Part shown: positions 1-8,302 of the stretch, one piece after another
How the letters are laid out: each line of letters opens with the position of its first letter
How positions within the stretch are numbered: the stretch's first letter is position 1
Assembly: GCF_014842975.1 (NCBI RefSeq)
Contig: NZ_JACYXK010000027.1
Location: 348,141-412,140, forward strand
Source of the DNA: Rhodanobacter sp. DHB23
GTDB lineage: Bacteria > Pseudomonadota > Gammaproteobacteria > Xanthomonadales > Rhodanobacteraceae
Length of the DNA: 64,000 nt
Direction: 5' to 3'
Translations under genes and position numbers: made by a program
The notes under the pieces: generated by a model
The model's database searches: none
Told to the model about the DNA's origin: nothing
Seen by the model: the letters and a program-made list of their open reading frames with translations, nothing else

Positions 1-1154
1 CGGTGGGCACCCTGCTGCCGGGCGCCAACGCCGACGTGCGCGAGGGCTACAAGATGCCTGCCCGCGTGGCCTTGCTGCTGCCGCAGAGCGGCCCCTACGC
101 CGCTGCAGGCAACACCATCCTCGAAGGCTTCTTCGCTGCCTACGCGGAGACCGCGCGCACCCACGCGCCGCGCGCCTCGGTGCATATCTACGACACCCAG
201 GGCGATACCGACGGCGCCATCAAGGCCTACCAGCAAGCCACCAAGGACGGGGCGCAACTGGTGGTCGGCCCGCTCACCCGCGGCGCAGTGGCCGCCCTGT
301 TCGGCCAGCCCGCGCTGCCGGTGCCGGTACTGGCGTTGAACCATCCGGACAACAAGCAGATCCCGTCCAGCGGCGCCAGCGAATTCGGCCTGCTGCCGGA
401 AACCGAAGGCGCCCAGGCTGCCGACCACATGGTCGACCGCGGCCTGAACCAGGCCTACGTGGCGATCTCCAGCGACGACTTCGCCCAGCGCGCGGCCAAC
501 GCCTTCAAGGCCGAGCTGCTCGCGCGCGGCGGCAACGTGCTCGGCATGGCCACCGTACCGGCCACCGACACGAACTACGCCAGCACGATCGGCCAGCTCA
601 ACATGGCCAACGCGGGCAGCGACACGGGCATCTTCATCAGCATGCACCCCAGCCAGGCGCGGCTGCTGGTGCCGCAATTGCAGATCGCCAAGATCACCCT
701 GCCGGTGTTCGGCACTTCGCACATCTACGCAGGCAGCGACAACCCCACCGCCGACGGCGACCTCAACGGCGTGGAGTTCTGCGACGCACCGTGGCTGTTC
801 AATGCCCAGCCCGGACTGCCGGCCCACGACGACATCACTACCCAGCTGCCCTCCGCACGCGCCGGCAACGCGCGACTGTTCGCGTTCGGCATGGATGCGT
901 GGAGCCTGGTGCCCTATCTCGACTGGCTGCGCGATCATCCCGGCAGCTATCTGTCCGGCGCCACCGGCCAGCTCACCGCCGACCAGTTCGGCCGCATCCG
1001 CCGCGTGCTGACCTGGGCGAAGTTCGACAACGGCCTCGCCCGCCCGCTCAGCGGCAGCCTGCAACTGGACGACCAGCCGGCATCGTCCGGCAGCGCTCCC
1101 GCCCCGGCCGGCAGCAGCGCGCAACCCGCCGCGGCCTCTTCAGCCGGCAACTGA
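1..1154 (+). CDS. lpoA: Penicillin-binding protein activator LpoA/LppC family, C-terminal part
   Basis: The gene enters from the left edge, so its start is missing; about 383 residues are visible in the frame beginning at base 3. The visible part has the periplasmic-binding-protein-like fold of the LppC family: a first strand rich in small hydrophobics (RVALLLPQSGPYAAAG), then an LVVGPLTRGAV segment and an alternating two-lobe pattern. In enterobacteria LpoA is an outer-membrane lipoprotein that activates the peptidoglycan synthase PBP1A; the lipobox and TPR-like N domain would lie outside the window. The C-terminus ends in a Ser/Ala/Pro-rich tail. The stop codon overlaps the yraN start (TGATG), the usual lpoA-yraN pairing, which supports the call. 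The role here is inferred from the family. Confidence 0.85.
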   Translation, partial: VGTLLPGANADVREGYKMPARVALLLPQSGPYAAAGNTILEGFFAAYAETARTHAPRASVHIYDTQGDTDGAIKAYQQATKDGAQLVVGPLTRGAVAALFGQPALPVPVLALNHPDNKQIPSSGASEFGLLPETEGAQAADHMVDRGLNQAYVAISSDDFAQRAANAFKAELLARGGNVLGMATVPATDTNYASTIGQLNMANAGSDTGIFISMHPSQARLLVPQLQIAKITLPVFGTSHIYAGSDNPTADGDLNGVEFCDAPWLFNAQPGLPAHDDITTQLPSARAGNARLFAFGMDAWSLVPYLDWLRDHPGSYLSGATGQLTADQFGRIRRVLTWAKFDNGLARPLSGSLQLDDQPASSGSAPAPAGSSAQPAAASSAGN

Positions 1155-1507
1155 TGCGCAGCACCGGCGCAGCCTTCGAGCAACGCGCCAGTGCCGAACT
1201 CGAGCGCGCCGGCCTCAAGCCGCTCGCGCGCAACTACACCACTCGTCATGGCGAACTCGACCTGGTGATGCTGGACCGCGACACCGTGGTCTTCGTCGAA
1301 GTGCGCTATCGCGTGCACGCGGGCCACGGCGACGCACTCGCCTCCATTACGCGCGACAAGCAAGACAAACTGATACGTACCGCGCAACTCTGGCTGGCCT
1401 CGCATCCGCAACACGCGCAGCGCGCCTGTCGCTTCGACGTGGTCAGCTACGACGGCCCCGGTGCGGATGCACGCATGCAATGGCTTCGTGCTGCATTCGA
1501 AGCATGA
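1154..1507 (+). CDS. yraN: YraN/UPF0102 family endonuclease-like protein
   Basis: This 117-residue protein belongs to the UPF0102 family, a Holliday-junction-resolvase/restriction-endonuclease-like fold. The signature is visible: GAAFEQRASAELERAG, then LARNYTTRHGELDLVMLD and VVFVEVRYR, giving the acidic and E-V-[KR] positions expected of the PD-(D/E)XK core. The usual Lys of EVK is Arg here (EVRYR), as is common in the family. The ATG overlaps the lpoA stop by one base, so the two genes are translationally coupled. The biological role of the family is not well defined. The call rests on motif and neighbour. Confidence 0.88.
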   Translation: MRSTGAAFEQRASAELERAGLKPLARNYTTRHGELDLVMLDRDTVVFVEVRYRVHAGHGDALASITRDKQDKLIRTAQLWLASHPQHAQRACRFDVVSYDGPGADARMQWLRAAFEA

Positions 1508-2011
1508 TGCCTTGTAGCCGATGGACTACATAACGTCGGCACAATCCGACGCGCATTTCAGTGCGTCTTCTTACAGGCTCCAATTCATGCGCGTCCTAAC
1601 ATGGGCATCGCGCGGTTTTGGGATGCACTCGACGAAACACACGCGCATGGCGTGACAGCATCCCCGGACGCGACAGGCTCCACCTGCGCTCAAGGGATTC
1701 GTCGACCAACTCGATTCGGCATGCACCAGAGCGTGGCACCGCCCTGGGTTCCCACATGCGTATGGTCAATGACTCTGGATTCATCTGGACTGGATGCACG
1801 AATGGATATCGCAGTGCGCGGACGACGCAACACATCGCCACGAAGGCAGCCCTTCGGCAACGCCTGCACTGATCCCTCCGAACAAACCCTTGTTTCAAAC
1901 ATCGCCAACGGCCATGGCGCCTCGCCATGCCTGCACGGCATGTGGGCGATGGCATCCAAGCCACGCTCGAGACATCCACATTCACCCTCATCCAGCGGAC
2001 CAGCCGTGGAC
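1508..2011. other. Intergenic region upstream of the T4SS operon
   Basis: About 500 bases lie between yraN and virB7. All three forward frames are open for stretches, but none shows a recognisable protein. The frame that continues into virB7 has no coding character upstream of the lipoprotein signal. A small GC inverted repeat near 1548-1570, followed by a short pyrimidine stretch, could be the yraN terminator. This is the only long gap before the virB genes and is where the operon promoter would be expected; I could not pick a convincing -35/-10 pair. Confidence 0.4.
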
Positions 2012-2470
2012 ATGGATCTACCGAAACTGCCCCGCGCGGGCGCCATGCTGCTTGTCGTCATGGCATTGGCCGGTTGCGGCACCCCGCCAGCCAAAAACTT
2101 CAGCGGCCCGTGGAAGCCCGTCAATCACTTCCAGAGCACGCCCACCGAAATACCGCTGAATCCGTCTTACGTGTTCTACGCGTCGCCGATGGACGAAACG
2201 CTCAAGGCGATGCTTTCGCGTTGGGCCAAAGACTCGGGCAGGGAACTGTCATACCAGCTTCCTTTCGACGTGACGCTCTACCAGCCCGTCGCCGGCATCC
2301 ACACGACGGATATCGACAGCGCCGTCGCGCAACTCGACTCCATCTATGCGGCACAAGGCGTTTCCGTCACTGCCAGCCTGCGGCGAATCGAAGTCGGGAC
2401 GGCCGCCGCCAGCAGCACTGGCGCATCCGCCGGAGGCCCTACCCCCGCGACACCTGCCGGCACGAAATGA
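2012..2470 (+). CDS. virB7: VirB7 outer-membrane lipoprotein with extra N0-like domain
   Basis: The protein has 152 residues, longer than classical VirB7 (about 50) but typical of X-T4SS, where VirB7 carries an extra globular N0-like domain. The N-terminus is a lipoprotein signal with lipobox ALAGC, so the mature protein starts at Cys22. A short linker (FSGPWKPVNHF) would bind VirB9. Residues about 50-130 (SPMDETLKAMLSRWAKDSG and on) form the N0-like domain. The tail is Ala/Gly/Pro/Thr-rich. I chose the ATG at 2012; ATG 2045 is also possible and would still leave the lipobox. Upstream in-frame sequence to 1601 has no coding character. It forms the outer-membrane core complex with VirB9 and VirB10. 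Confidence 0.85.
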   Translation: MDLPKLPRAGAMLLVVMALAGCGTPPAKNFSGPWKPVNHFQSTPTEIPLNPSYVFYASPMDETLKAMLSRWAKDSGRELSYQLPFDVTLYQPVAGIHTTDIDSAVAQLDSIYAAQGVSVTASLRRIEVGTAAASSTGASAGGPTPATPAGTK

Positions 2471-2510
2471 CCATGAATGCCACGACCACGAAAGGGGTGG
2501 GAACCCGCCC

Positions 2511-3425
2511 ATGCTGAAGAAAAACGCCTCCAGCCGGAAAGTAGACGAAGCAGTCACCAAGTCGGTCAATTTCGAATTGACCATTGCCGATCTCGCCAGG
2601 CGCAGCGAACGCCGCGCATGGATGGTCGCGTTCGGCGCCATCGGCATGTCGCTCATCCTTGCCGGCGGCTATTTCTACATGCTGCCGCTCAAGCAGAAAG
2701 TGCCCTACCTCGTCATGGCCGATGCCTACACCGGCACCAGCACGGTTGCCCGCCTGACGGACGACGTGACCCTGCACAGGATCAGCACGAGCGAAGCGAT
2801 CAACCGCAGCAACGTCGCGCACTACGTGCTGGCACGCGAATCGTATGACCTGGCCCTGCTCAACCTGGGCGACTGGACGACCGTCCAGACCATGTCTTCG
2901 CCCGGCGTCAGCACCGCGTATACCCAGCTCTACTCGTCGATCAACCCCAACGGTCTCTACAAGAGGTACGGCAAGGACACCGCCATACGCATCAAGCTGC
3001 TGAGCATCGTACTTGCCGGCGGCGGCCCGGGCATGACGCCCAAGGGCGCCACCGTGCGCTTCCAGCGCAACCTCTACGACAAGCGCACGGGTGGCACGCA
3101 GCCCCTCGACAACAAGATCGCGACGATGTCGTTCACCTACAAGTCCAATCTCGACATGGACGACCAGAGCCGCATCCAGAATCCTCTCGGCTTCTGGGTC
3201 ACCGATTACCGCGTCGACGACGACTACTCGTCGGCTCCGCCCGCCGAAGTCCAGAACACCGTTCCGCGCGCCGCGCCAGCCCAGGGCGTCGACCCGGCAG
3301 CGGCCCCGGCGCCAGCTGCCACAGCCACGGAGGCGCTTCCTCCTGCCTCCGTCGTCGCCAACCAGCCCACGCAGGCTCCCGGACAAGCCACCGGGAATTC
3401 CGTCACCGGAGTAGGTCGCCCATGA
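2511..3425 (+). CDS. virB8: VirB8 inner-membrane component of T4SS
   Basis: This 304-residue protein has a cytoplasmic N-terminus, one membrane segment (about residues 36-60) and a periplasmic NTF2-like VirB8 domain (about 65-235), followed by a Pro/Ala-rich tail. Recognisable VirB8 features are KQKVPYLVMAD after the membrane segment, an ESYDL/LGDWTTVQTMSSP block and the late FTYKSNLDMDDQSRIQNPLGFWVTDYR block. The ATG at 2511 follows a good ribosome site (AAAGGGGTGGG); upstream in-frame sequence lacks family similarity. The stop overlaps the virB9 start (CATGA). VirB8 bridges the inner-membrane complex to the outer core and organises assembly. Confidence 0.93.
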   Translation: MLKKNASSRKVDEAVTKSVNFELTIADLARRSERRAWMVAFGAIGMSLILAGGYFYMLPLKQKVPYLVMADAYTGTSTVARLTDDVTLHRISTSEAINRSNVAHYVLARESYDLALLNLGDWTTVQTMSSPGVSTAYTQLYSSINPNGLYKRYGKDTAIRIKLLSIVLAGGGPGMTPKGATVRFQRNLYDKRTGGTQPLDNKIATMSFTYKSNLDMDDQSRIQNPLGFWVTDYRVDDDYSSAPPAEVQNTVPRAAPAQGVDPAAAPAPAATATEALPPASVVANQPTQAPGQATGNSVTGVGRP

Positions 3426-4189
3426 ATCGATCCCAGCTGCTTGGCCTGACTCTCGCGACGTGCGCGGCCTGCTTCGGCCTGCCGGCACCGGCGAGTGCGC
3501 AGGTCGTGCAACAGTACGAATACCAGCCGGACCGCATCTATCCGGTGCGCACGGGCCTCGGCATCACCACTCAGATCGAGCTCAGCCCGCAGGAGAAGAT
3601 CCTCGACTACAGCACCGGCTTCAGTTCCGGCTGGGACCTCACGCGCCGCGACAACGTCTTCTACCTCAAGCCGAAGAACGTCGACGTGGACACCAACATG
3701 ATGATACGCACGGCGACGCACTCCTACATCTTCGAGCTGAAGGTGGTCGCCACCGACTGGAAGACGCTGGACCAGGCGCGCCGCAACGGCGTGGAATACA
3801 AGATCACGTTCAACTATCCGGCCGACACCAGCTTCGCCAAGGAAATCCAGAAGGACACCAAGGCATCGGCGCTGAATACCAACCTTGTCCCCGGGCGCAG
3901 CTACAACTTCGACTACGACTATGCGACGCGCAGCAAGGCCGCCCCGTGGCTGGTCCCGGTCAACGTCTATGACGACGGCCACTTCACCTACATCAAGATG
4001 AGCGATCTCAAGCAGTTCCCGACCGGGGACTTCCCCGCGGTATTCATGCGCGAACAGGAAAAGGGCGAGGACTCGCTGGTGAACACCACCGTCGAGGGCA
4101 ACACCATCGTCGTTCACGGCACGTATCCCTACCTGGTCATCCGCCACGGCGACGATGTCGTGGGCCTGCGAAGGAACACCCAGAAGTGA
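3422..4189 (+). CDS. virB9: VirB9 outer-membrane core component
   Basis: This 255-residue protein has a Sec signal peptide ending at PASAQ (about residue 27). The VirB9/CagX/TrbG N domain follows (YEYQPDRIYPVRTGLGITTQIEL) and then the C-terminal beta domain (about 150-255; NFDYDYATRSKAAPWLVPVNVYDDGHFTYIK), which binds VirB7. It overlaps virB8 by four bases and ends overlapping the GTG start of virB10, so translation of the operon is coupled. Its role is to form the outer rings of the core complex with VirB7 and VirB10. Confidence 0.95.
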   Translation: MNRSQLLGLTLATCAACFGLPAPASAQVVQQYEYQPDRIYPVRTGLGITTQIELSPQEKILDYSTGFSSGWDLTRRDNVFYLKPKNVDVDTNMMIRTATHSYIFELKVVATDWKTLDQARRNGVEYKITFNYPADTSFAKEIQKDTKASALNTNLVPGRSYNFDYDYATRSKAAPWLVPVNVYDDGHFTYIKMSDLKQFPTGDFPAVFMREQEKGEDSLVNTTVEGNTIVVHGTYPYLVIRHGDDVVGLRRNTQK

Positions 4190-5376
4190 ACTCCAATACT
4201 CCGAACCAACCCGGTGGTGATTCCACGCACCCGCAGGATTCGCACGGCATGCCAGGCAACCAGGCCGATCCGCTGGCCGGCAATCCTTATTCCACCCGCT
4301 ACCAGCAGGCGGGCACGCCCGATCTCGACGCCGGCGCGCCTCAGCTGCGCTCGCACGATTTGAGGCGCATGAACCAGCGCGCGCTGCTTCTGCTGGGCGC
4401 GGTCGTGCTGCTCCTGCTGTTCGTCGCGTACTGGATGATCACCGGCACGGGCAAGCGCAGCGAGCCAGTCAAGCCACGCGAAGAAAGAGTCACGGTGGCG
4501 GAACCGCCCAGGTCGCTGGCCTTGCCTCCGTTGCCGCCGTCGACTCCGGCGCCGCAACAGGCCGCGGCCATTCCGCTCGTGCAGCCCGCGGCCGCACCAT
4601 TGCCTGCCGCACAACCCGTGCCGGCACCGCCCCCCCAGCTGCCATCACTGGTGCAACGCCGGATCTCCGCCGCCGAAGATGCAGGCTCCGCCCAGGCCGC
4701 TCCACCCGCCGCCGTACCGGCCGCCACCGGCGTCGGCGCCCCGGGGAGCCTGCACGATTCGAACATCACCAGCGCCCAACCGCTGCGCCGTCCGGACGTC
4801 CTGATGCAACGCGGCACCTACATCCGTTGCGTACTGGAGACACGCATCATCTCTGACATCCCCGGCTATGCGTCCTGCCTGGTCACCGAACCGGTCTACT
4901 CCTTCAACGGCCAGCGCCTGCTGCTGCCCAAGGGATCGAAGGTGCTCGGAACCTACGACAAGGGTCCGACGGGTGATCGCATGGCGGTGATCTGGGACCG
5001 CATCATCACGCCCAATGGCATCGACGTGAACATGGCCAGCCCGGGCATCGACAACCTGGGTGGCGCCGGCATCCCCGGCTATTACGACGCCCACTGGGGC
5101 CAGCGCATCAGCTCGGCCCTGCTGATCAGCATGCTCAGCGACGCCTTCAAGTACGAGGCCGCCGAACACGGCCCGAAGACCACCACCATCGGCTACGGCG
5201 TGGCGACTGAACAACCGTTCGAGAGCAACACTGCGCAGACCGTGCAGAACCTGGCCAATCAGGCCGTGCAGGCTGCCGCCAATCGCGCACCAACCGTGAC
5301 CATCAACCAGGGCACGATCGTCTACGTCTACGTCGCCAAGGACGTGGATTTCAGTGGCGTCGTGGCCCGCTTCTGA
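4186..5376 (+). CDS. virB10: VirB10 trans-envelope core component
   Basis: This 396-residue protein has a cytoplasmic N-terminus, one membrane segment at about residues 63-85 (ALLLLGAVVLLLLFVAYWMI), a long Pro/Ala-rich periplasmic linker (about 95-190) and the C-terminal TrbI/VirB10 beta-barrel domain (about 200-396; RGTYIRCVLETRIISDIPG, GQRLLLPKGSKVLGTYD). The start is GTG at 4186, overlapping the virB9 stop; no ATG lies closer. VirB10 spans both membranes and transmits ATP-driven signals to open the channel. Confidence 0.94.
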   Translation: MNSNTPNQPGGDSTHPQDSHGMPGNQADPLAGNPYSTRYQQAGTPDLDAGAPQLRSHDLRRMNQRALLLLGAVVLLLLFVAYWMITGTGKRSEPVKPREERVTVAEPPRSLALPPLPPSTPAPQQAAAIPLVQPAAAPLPAAQPVPAPPPQLPSLVQRRISAAEDAGSAQAAPPAAVPAATGVGAPGSLHDSNITSAQPLRRPDVLMQRGTYIRCVLETRIISDIPGYASCLVTEPVYSFNGQRLLLPKGSKVLGTYDKGPTGDRMAVIWDRIITPNGIDVNMASPGIDNLGGAGIPGYYDAHWGQRISSALLISMLSDAFKYEAAEHGPKTTTIGYGVATEQPFESNTAQTVQNLANQAVQAAANRAPTVTINQGTIVYVYVAKDVDFSGVVARF

Positions 5377-5392
5377 CCGATCCACCGAGCCC

Positions 5393-6424
5393 ATGCAGGA
5401 ACTGGACGCACACGTCTCGAGCGAATTCCTCGCCTACCAGTATGAGGTACTGGGAGTACGGGAGTTCATGTCCTCGCCGGACGTCACCGAGATCTGCATC
5501 AACCGCCCGGGCGAGTTGTACCTGGAAAGCCGCGGTGCGTGGCGCCGTGTCGAAGTACCCACACTCACGTTCGAACGGGCGCGCCAGTTCTGCACGGCGG
5601 TTGTCAACGAGAGCAACACCGGCCAGCGCATCACGGACACCGACCCGGTGGTGTCACTGACCTTCCCCACCGGGGAGCGCGCGCAATTCGTGATACCGCC
5701 TGCCTGCGAAGCGGGCCGCGTGTCCATCACCATCCGCCTGCCGTCCAAGCAGACGAAAACACTGGCCCAGTACCAGCAGGACGGCTTCTTCGACGAGATC
5801 GTCGAAGTGGGCCGGGGCATCAGCGCTGTCGATCGCGAATTGCTGGAATTGCGCGCCAGCCGCCACTACGCCGACTTCTTCCGCAAGGCGGTGCTCAACA
5901 AGAAGAACATCGTGGTTTCCGGCGCCACCGGCAGCGGCAAGACCACGTTCATGAAGTCGCTGGTGCACCACATCCCCGACAACGAACGTCTGGTGACCAT
6001 CGAGGATGCACGCGAGCTGTTCATCGCCCAGCCCAATGTCGTGCACCTGCTCTATTCCAAGGGCGGCCAAAGCACCAGCAACGTCACTGCCAAGAGCTGC
6101 ATGGAGGCCTGCCTGCGCATGAAGCCGGACCGCATCATCCTGGCCGAACTGCGCGGTGATGAGTCGTTCTACTTCATCCGCAACTGCGCCTCGGGCCACC
6201 CCGGCTCGATCACCAGTTGCCATTCCGGCAGCACGGAACAGACCTGGGACCAGCTTGCCCTGATGGTGAAAGCCTCCAACGAAGGCGCCGGGCTGGAGTT
6301 CGCCACCATCAAGCGCCTGCTCATGATGACCATCGACATCGTCGTTCACATCAAGGCGCATGCAGGGCGTCGTTGCATCACCGGCATCGATTTCGATCCT
6401 GCCCGCAGCTTTTCGCCATCCTGA
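5393..6424 (+). CDS. virB11: VirB11 hexameric secretion ATPase
   Basis: This 343-residue AAA-type ATPase is of the VirB11/PulE family. An N-terminal domain (about 1-140) is followed by the RecA-like domain with Walker A GATGSGKTT at about residues 177-185, an Asp-box near TIEDARELF, an atypical Walker B (PDRIILAELRG) and a His box (GHPGSITSCHSGS). ATG 5393 was chosen because it begins the family-like MQEL sequence 16 bases after the virB10 stop; an upstream in-frame ATG at 5354 lies inside virB10. It powers pilus assembly and substrate passage at the inner face of the channel. Confidence 0.95.
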   Translation: MQELDAHVSSEFLAYQYEVLGVREFMSSPDVTEICINRPGELYLESRGAWRRVEVPTLTFERARQFCTAVVNESNTGQRITDTDPVVSLTFPTGERAQFVIPPACEAGRVSITIRLPSKQTKTLAQYQQDGFFDEIVEVGRGISAVDRELLELRASRHYADFFRKAVLNKKNIVVSGATGSGKTTFMKSLVHHIPDNERLVTIEDARELFIAQPNVVHLLYSKGGQSTSNVTAKSCMEACLRMKPDRIILAELRGDESFYFIRNCASGHPGSITSCHSGSTEQTWDQLALMVKASNEGAGLEFATIKRLLMMTIDIVVHIKAHAGRRCITGIDFDPARSFSPS

Positions 6425-6452
6425 TCCGCGCACTGGCACGGGAGTCCACGAC

Positions 6453-7340
6453 ATGTTCGCTGCAATCGGATTGATGGCTTGCCCCAAACTGGCCGTATCG
6501 GCCGAGGTGATGAGCCACGTCGTCGACGTCGAATCCGGCGCCAATCCCTATGCGATCGGCGTGGTGGGCGGCCAACTGGAACGCCAGCCCAGGAGCCTGG
6601 CCGAGGCGCTGGCCACCGTGCGCATGCTCGACGCCAAGGGTTACAACTATTCGCTGGGCGTGGCGCAGGTGAACCGCGCCAACCTCGGCAGATACGGCCT
6701 GGATTCCTACGAAAAGGCCTTCGACACCTGCCCCAACCTCGCTGCCGGCGCGCAGATCCTCGCCGCGTGCTACGCCAGCTCCGGTGGCAACTGGGGCAAG
6801 GCCTTCAGCTGCTACTACTCGGGCGACTTCGTCACCGGCTACCGCGACGGCTACGTGCAGAAGGTGTACGACTCCATCAATCGCAACAGGGGTAACGACG
6901 TCGGCGTCGGCGCTTCGCAGGCGATACCCCTCAAGGCCGCATCGGCAGCTGTTGCCGGTGGCACACAGGCACCGGATACCCCCGACTACCGCGTGGCGAT
7001 CCGCAGCGTGTCGTTCTACACGACGACAACGTCTACACCCCCACCGGGCAGTTCACCAGTCCACGACAGCGTGTCGCCCTCCGTCTCGGTGCAGGCACCA
7101 GCCAAGCCCTCCGCCACACGGTCGATGGTATCCACACCATCACCCATTCCCGCCAGCGACGCATCGAACCATGTGGATGCCGCCACTTCGGTCTTCGTGC
7201 CGCAAGTGACCGGGCCAAACGACCCGCCCCCCTCCACGCCGACCAGCCCGGCGGTCTCGCCACAGTCGACATCCGTAATCGCCAGCAGCACTCCCGCCGC
7301 CTCCGCGCAAGAGCAATCCGATGCAGCTTTCGTCTTCTGA
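6453..7340 (+). CDS. virB1: VirB1 lytic transglycosylase
   Basis: This 295-residue protein carries an N-terminal SLT/VirB1 lysozyme-like domain (about 1-150) with the catalytic Glu in VDVESGANPYAIGVV (about residue 27) and the family block YNYSLGVAQVNRANLGRYG. The C-terminal half (about 165-295) is Ser/Thr/Pro-rich and low in complexity, as in other X-T4SS VirB1 proteins, where the tail can contact the core. ATG 6453 follows GGGAG; there is no strong cleavable signal peptide, only a short hydrophobic start (MFAAIGLMAC). It locally opens peptidoglycan to let the apparatus through. Confidence 0.93.
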   Translation: MFAAIGLMACPKLAVSAEVMSHVVDVESGANPYAIGVVGGQLERQPRSLAEALATVRMLDAKGYNYSLGVAQVNRANLGRYGLDSYEKAFDTCPNLAAGAQILAACYASSGGNWGKAFSCYYSGDFVTGYRDGYVQKVYDSINRNRGNDVGVGASQAIPLKAASAAVAGGTQAPDTPDYRVAIRSVSFYTTTTSTPPPGSSPVHDSVSPSVSVQAPAKPSATRSMVSTPSPIPASDASNHVDAATSVFVPQVTGPNDPPPSTPTSPAVSPQSTSVIASSTPAASAQEQSDAAFVF

Positions 7341-7539
7341 AACCGAGGCATGCGCGGTCAAGCGCATGGCTCGCCCCAGTCTGCGGATTCGCCCATCCGC
7401 GCCGGTGGCCGCATGGCCGCAAGACCAGCTCGAGTCACTCGAGACAACTCGCGGCAAATCCGGCTGCATGTCACGCAGCCATTCCTGAGACGTCAACGCC
7501 AGACCGTCACAACATCCACCCCCACCAAGGAAATCCGAC

Positions 7540-7953
7540 ATGGCACCGAACCAGATCGTCACCGACAGCCTCCTCCGCTCCAGCCGCGCCCGTCTTGGCA
7601 CCTTCCTGTATCTCGCCGTGCTCATCGCCCTGGTCATGCCGGGCATCGCGTTTGGCCAGGACGCCGGCGACACCATCAACACCACCTGCAACTTCGCCAA
7701 CAACATCAACAAGATCCTCAACGCCATCTCCATCGTGGTGGTGACCATCGCGGTGATCTTTTCCGGTTACCAGATCGCCTTCGCGCACAAGCGCATCGGC
7801 GATGTCGCCCCCGTGCTGATCGGCGCCGTGCTGATCGGTGCTGCCGGCCAGATCGCCAAGATGTTCCTCGCCGGCAGCACCACGGCCTCCGGCGCCACCC
7901 AGTGCTCGACCACGGCGAGCCTGATTTCACACGCATTGAGCCACTATGCATAA
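7540..7953 (+). CDS. virB2: VirB2 major pilin
   Basis: This 137-residue protein has a long signal peptide (cut probably near AFGQ-DAG, about residue 40). Two hydrophobic helices typical of VirB2/TrbC pilins follow (ILNAISIVVVTIAVIFSGY and VAPVLIGAVLIGAAGQIA), with a short basic loop (FAHKRIGD) between. The ATG follows AAGG at 7526-7530. It lies 199 bases after virB1, an interval with no convincing gene, and overlaps virB3 by eight bases. It polymerises into the T4SS pilus or channel lining. Confidence 0.92.
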   Translation: MAPNQIVTDSLLRSSRARLGTFLYLAVLIALVMPGIAFGQDAGDTINTTCNFANNINKILNAISIVVVTIAVIFSGYQIAFAHKRIGDVAPVLIGAVLIGAAGQIAKMFLAGSTTASGATQCSTTASLISHALSHYA

Positions 7954-8254
7954 GAACGCGCTGTTCCGCGGCTGCACCCGCCCGCCCATGTTCATGGGCG
8001 TGCCCTACGTACCGTTCTTCTTTGCGGTGGGCGGGGTGTTCCTGCTGTCGGTGTACACCAACTTCTTCTACCTGCTGCTGATTCCGCCAGTGATCTTCGT
8101 GATGCGCCAGATGGCTCGTCGCGACGAGATGATCTTCCGCCTGCTCGGACTGCGGCTGCAGTTCCGCACCCGGATTCGCAACCTGCAGGAACACGATGGC
8201 ATGTGGGTGTTCACACCCAACAGCTACCGCGGCCAGTCGAAAGACAAAACGTAA
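7946..8254 (+). CDS. virB3: VirB3 inner-membrane protein
   Basis: The protein has 102 residues and contains the VirB3 signature: LFRGCTRPPMFMGVPYVPF, followed by a hydrophobic stretch (about 27-60) that can form one or two membrane helices, then a basic cytoplasmic tail (RRDEMIFRLLGLRLQFR). It overlaps the end of virB2 and precedes virB4, as in nearly all VirB systems, where VirB3 docks with the VirB4 ATPase and the pilin. Confidence 0.93.
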   Translation: MHKNALFRGCTRPPMFMGVPYVPFFFAVGGVFLLSVYTNFFYLLLIPPVIFVMRQMARRDEMIFRLLGLRLQFRTRIRNLQEHDGMWVFTPNSYRGQSKDKT

Positions 8255-8262
8255 GCCACCCA

Positions 8263-8286
8263 GGCGCCCCGGATTGCCGGGGCGCC
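8263..8286 (+). terminator. Perfect hairpin between virB3 and virB4
   Basis: A 10-bp perfect GC stem (8263-8272 with 8277-8286) with a 4-base ATTG loop sits in the 48-base virB3-virB4 gap. There is no run of T after it, so it may be an mRNA processing or stabilising element, or a weak attenuator inside the operon, rather than a full terminator. Confidence 0.45.
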
Positions 8287-8302
8287 GTCCTGGATCCACA
8301 TC

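Noticed and set aside
1601..2011. In-frame upstream extension of virB7
   Set aside because: The frame is open, but the sequence has no coding character, and the lipoprotein signal begins at 2012 (or 2045).
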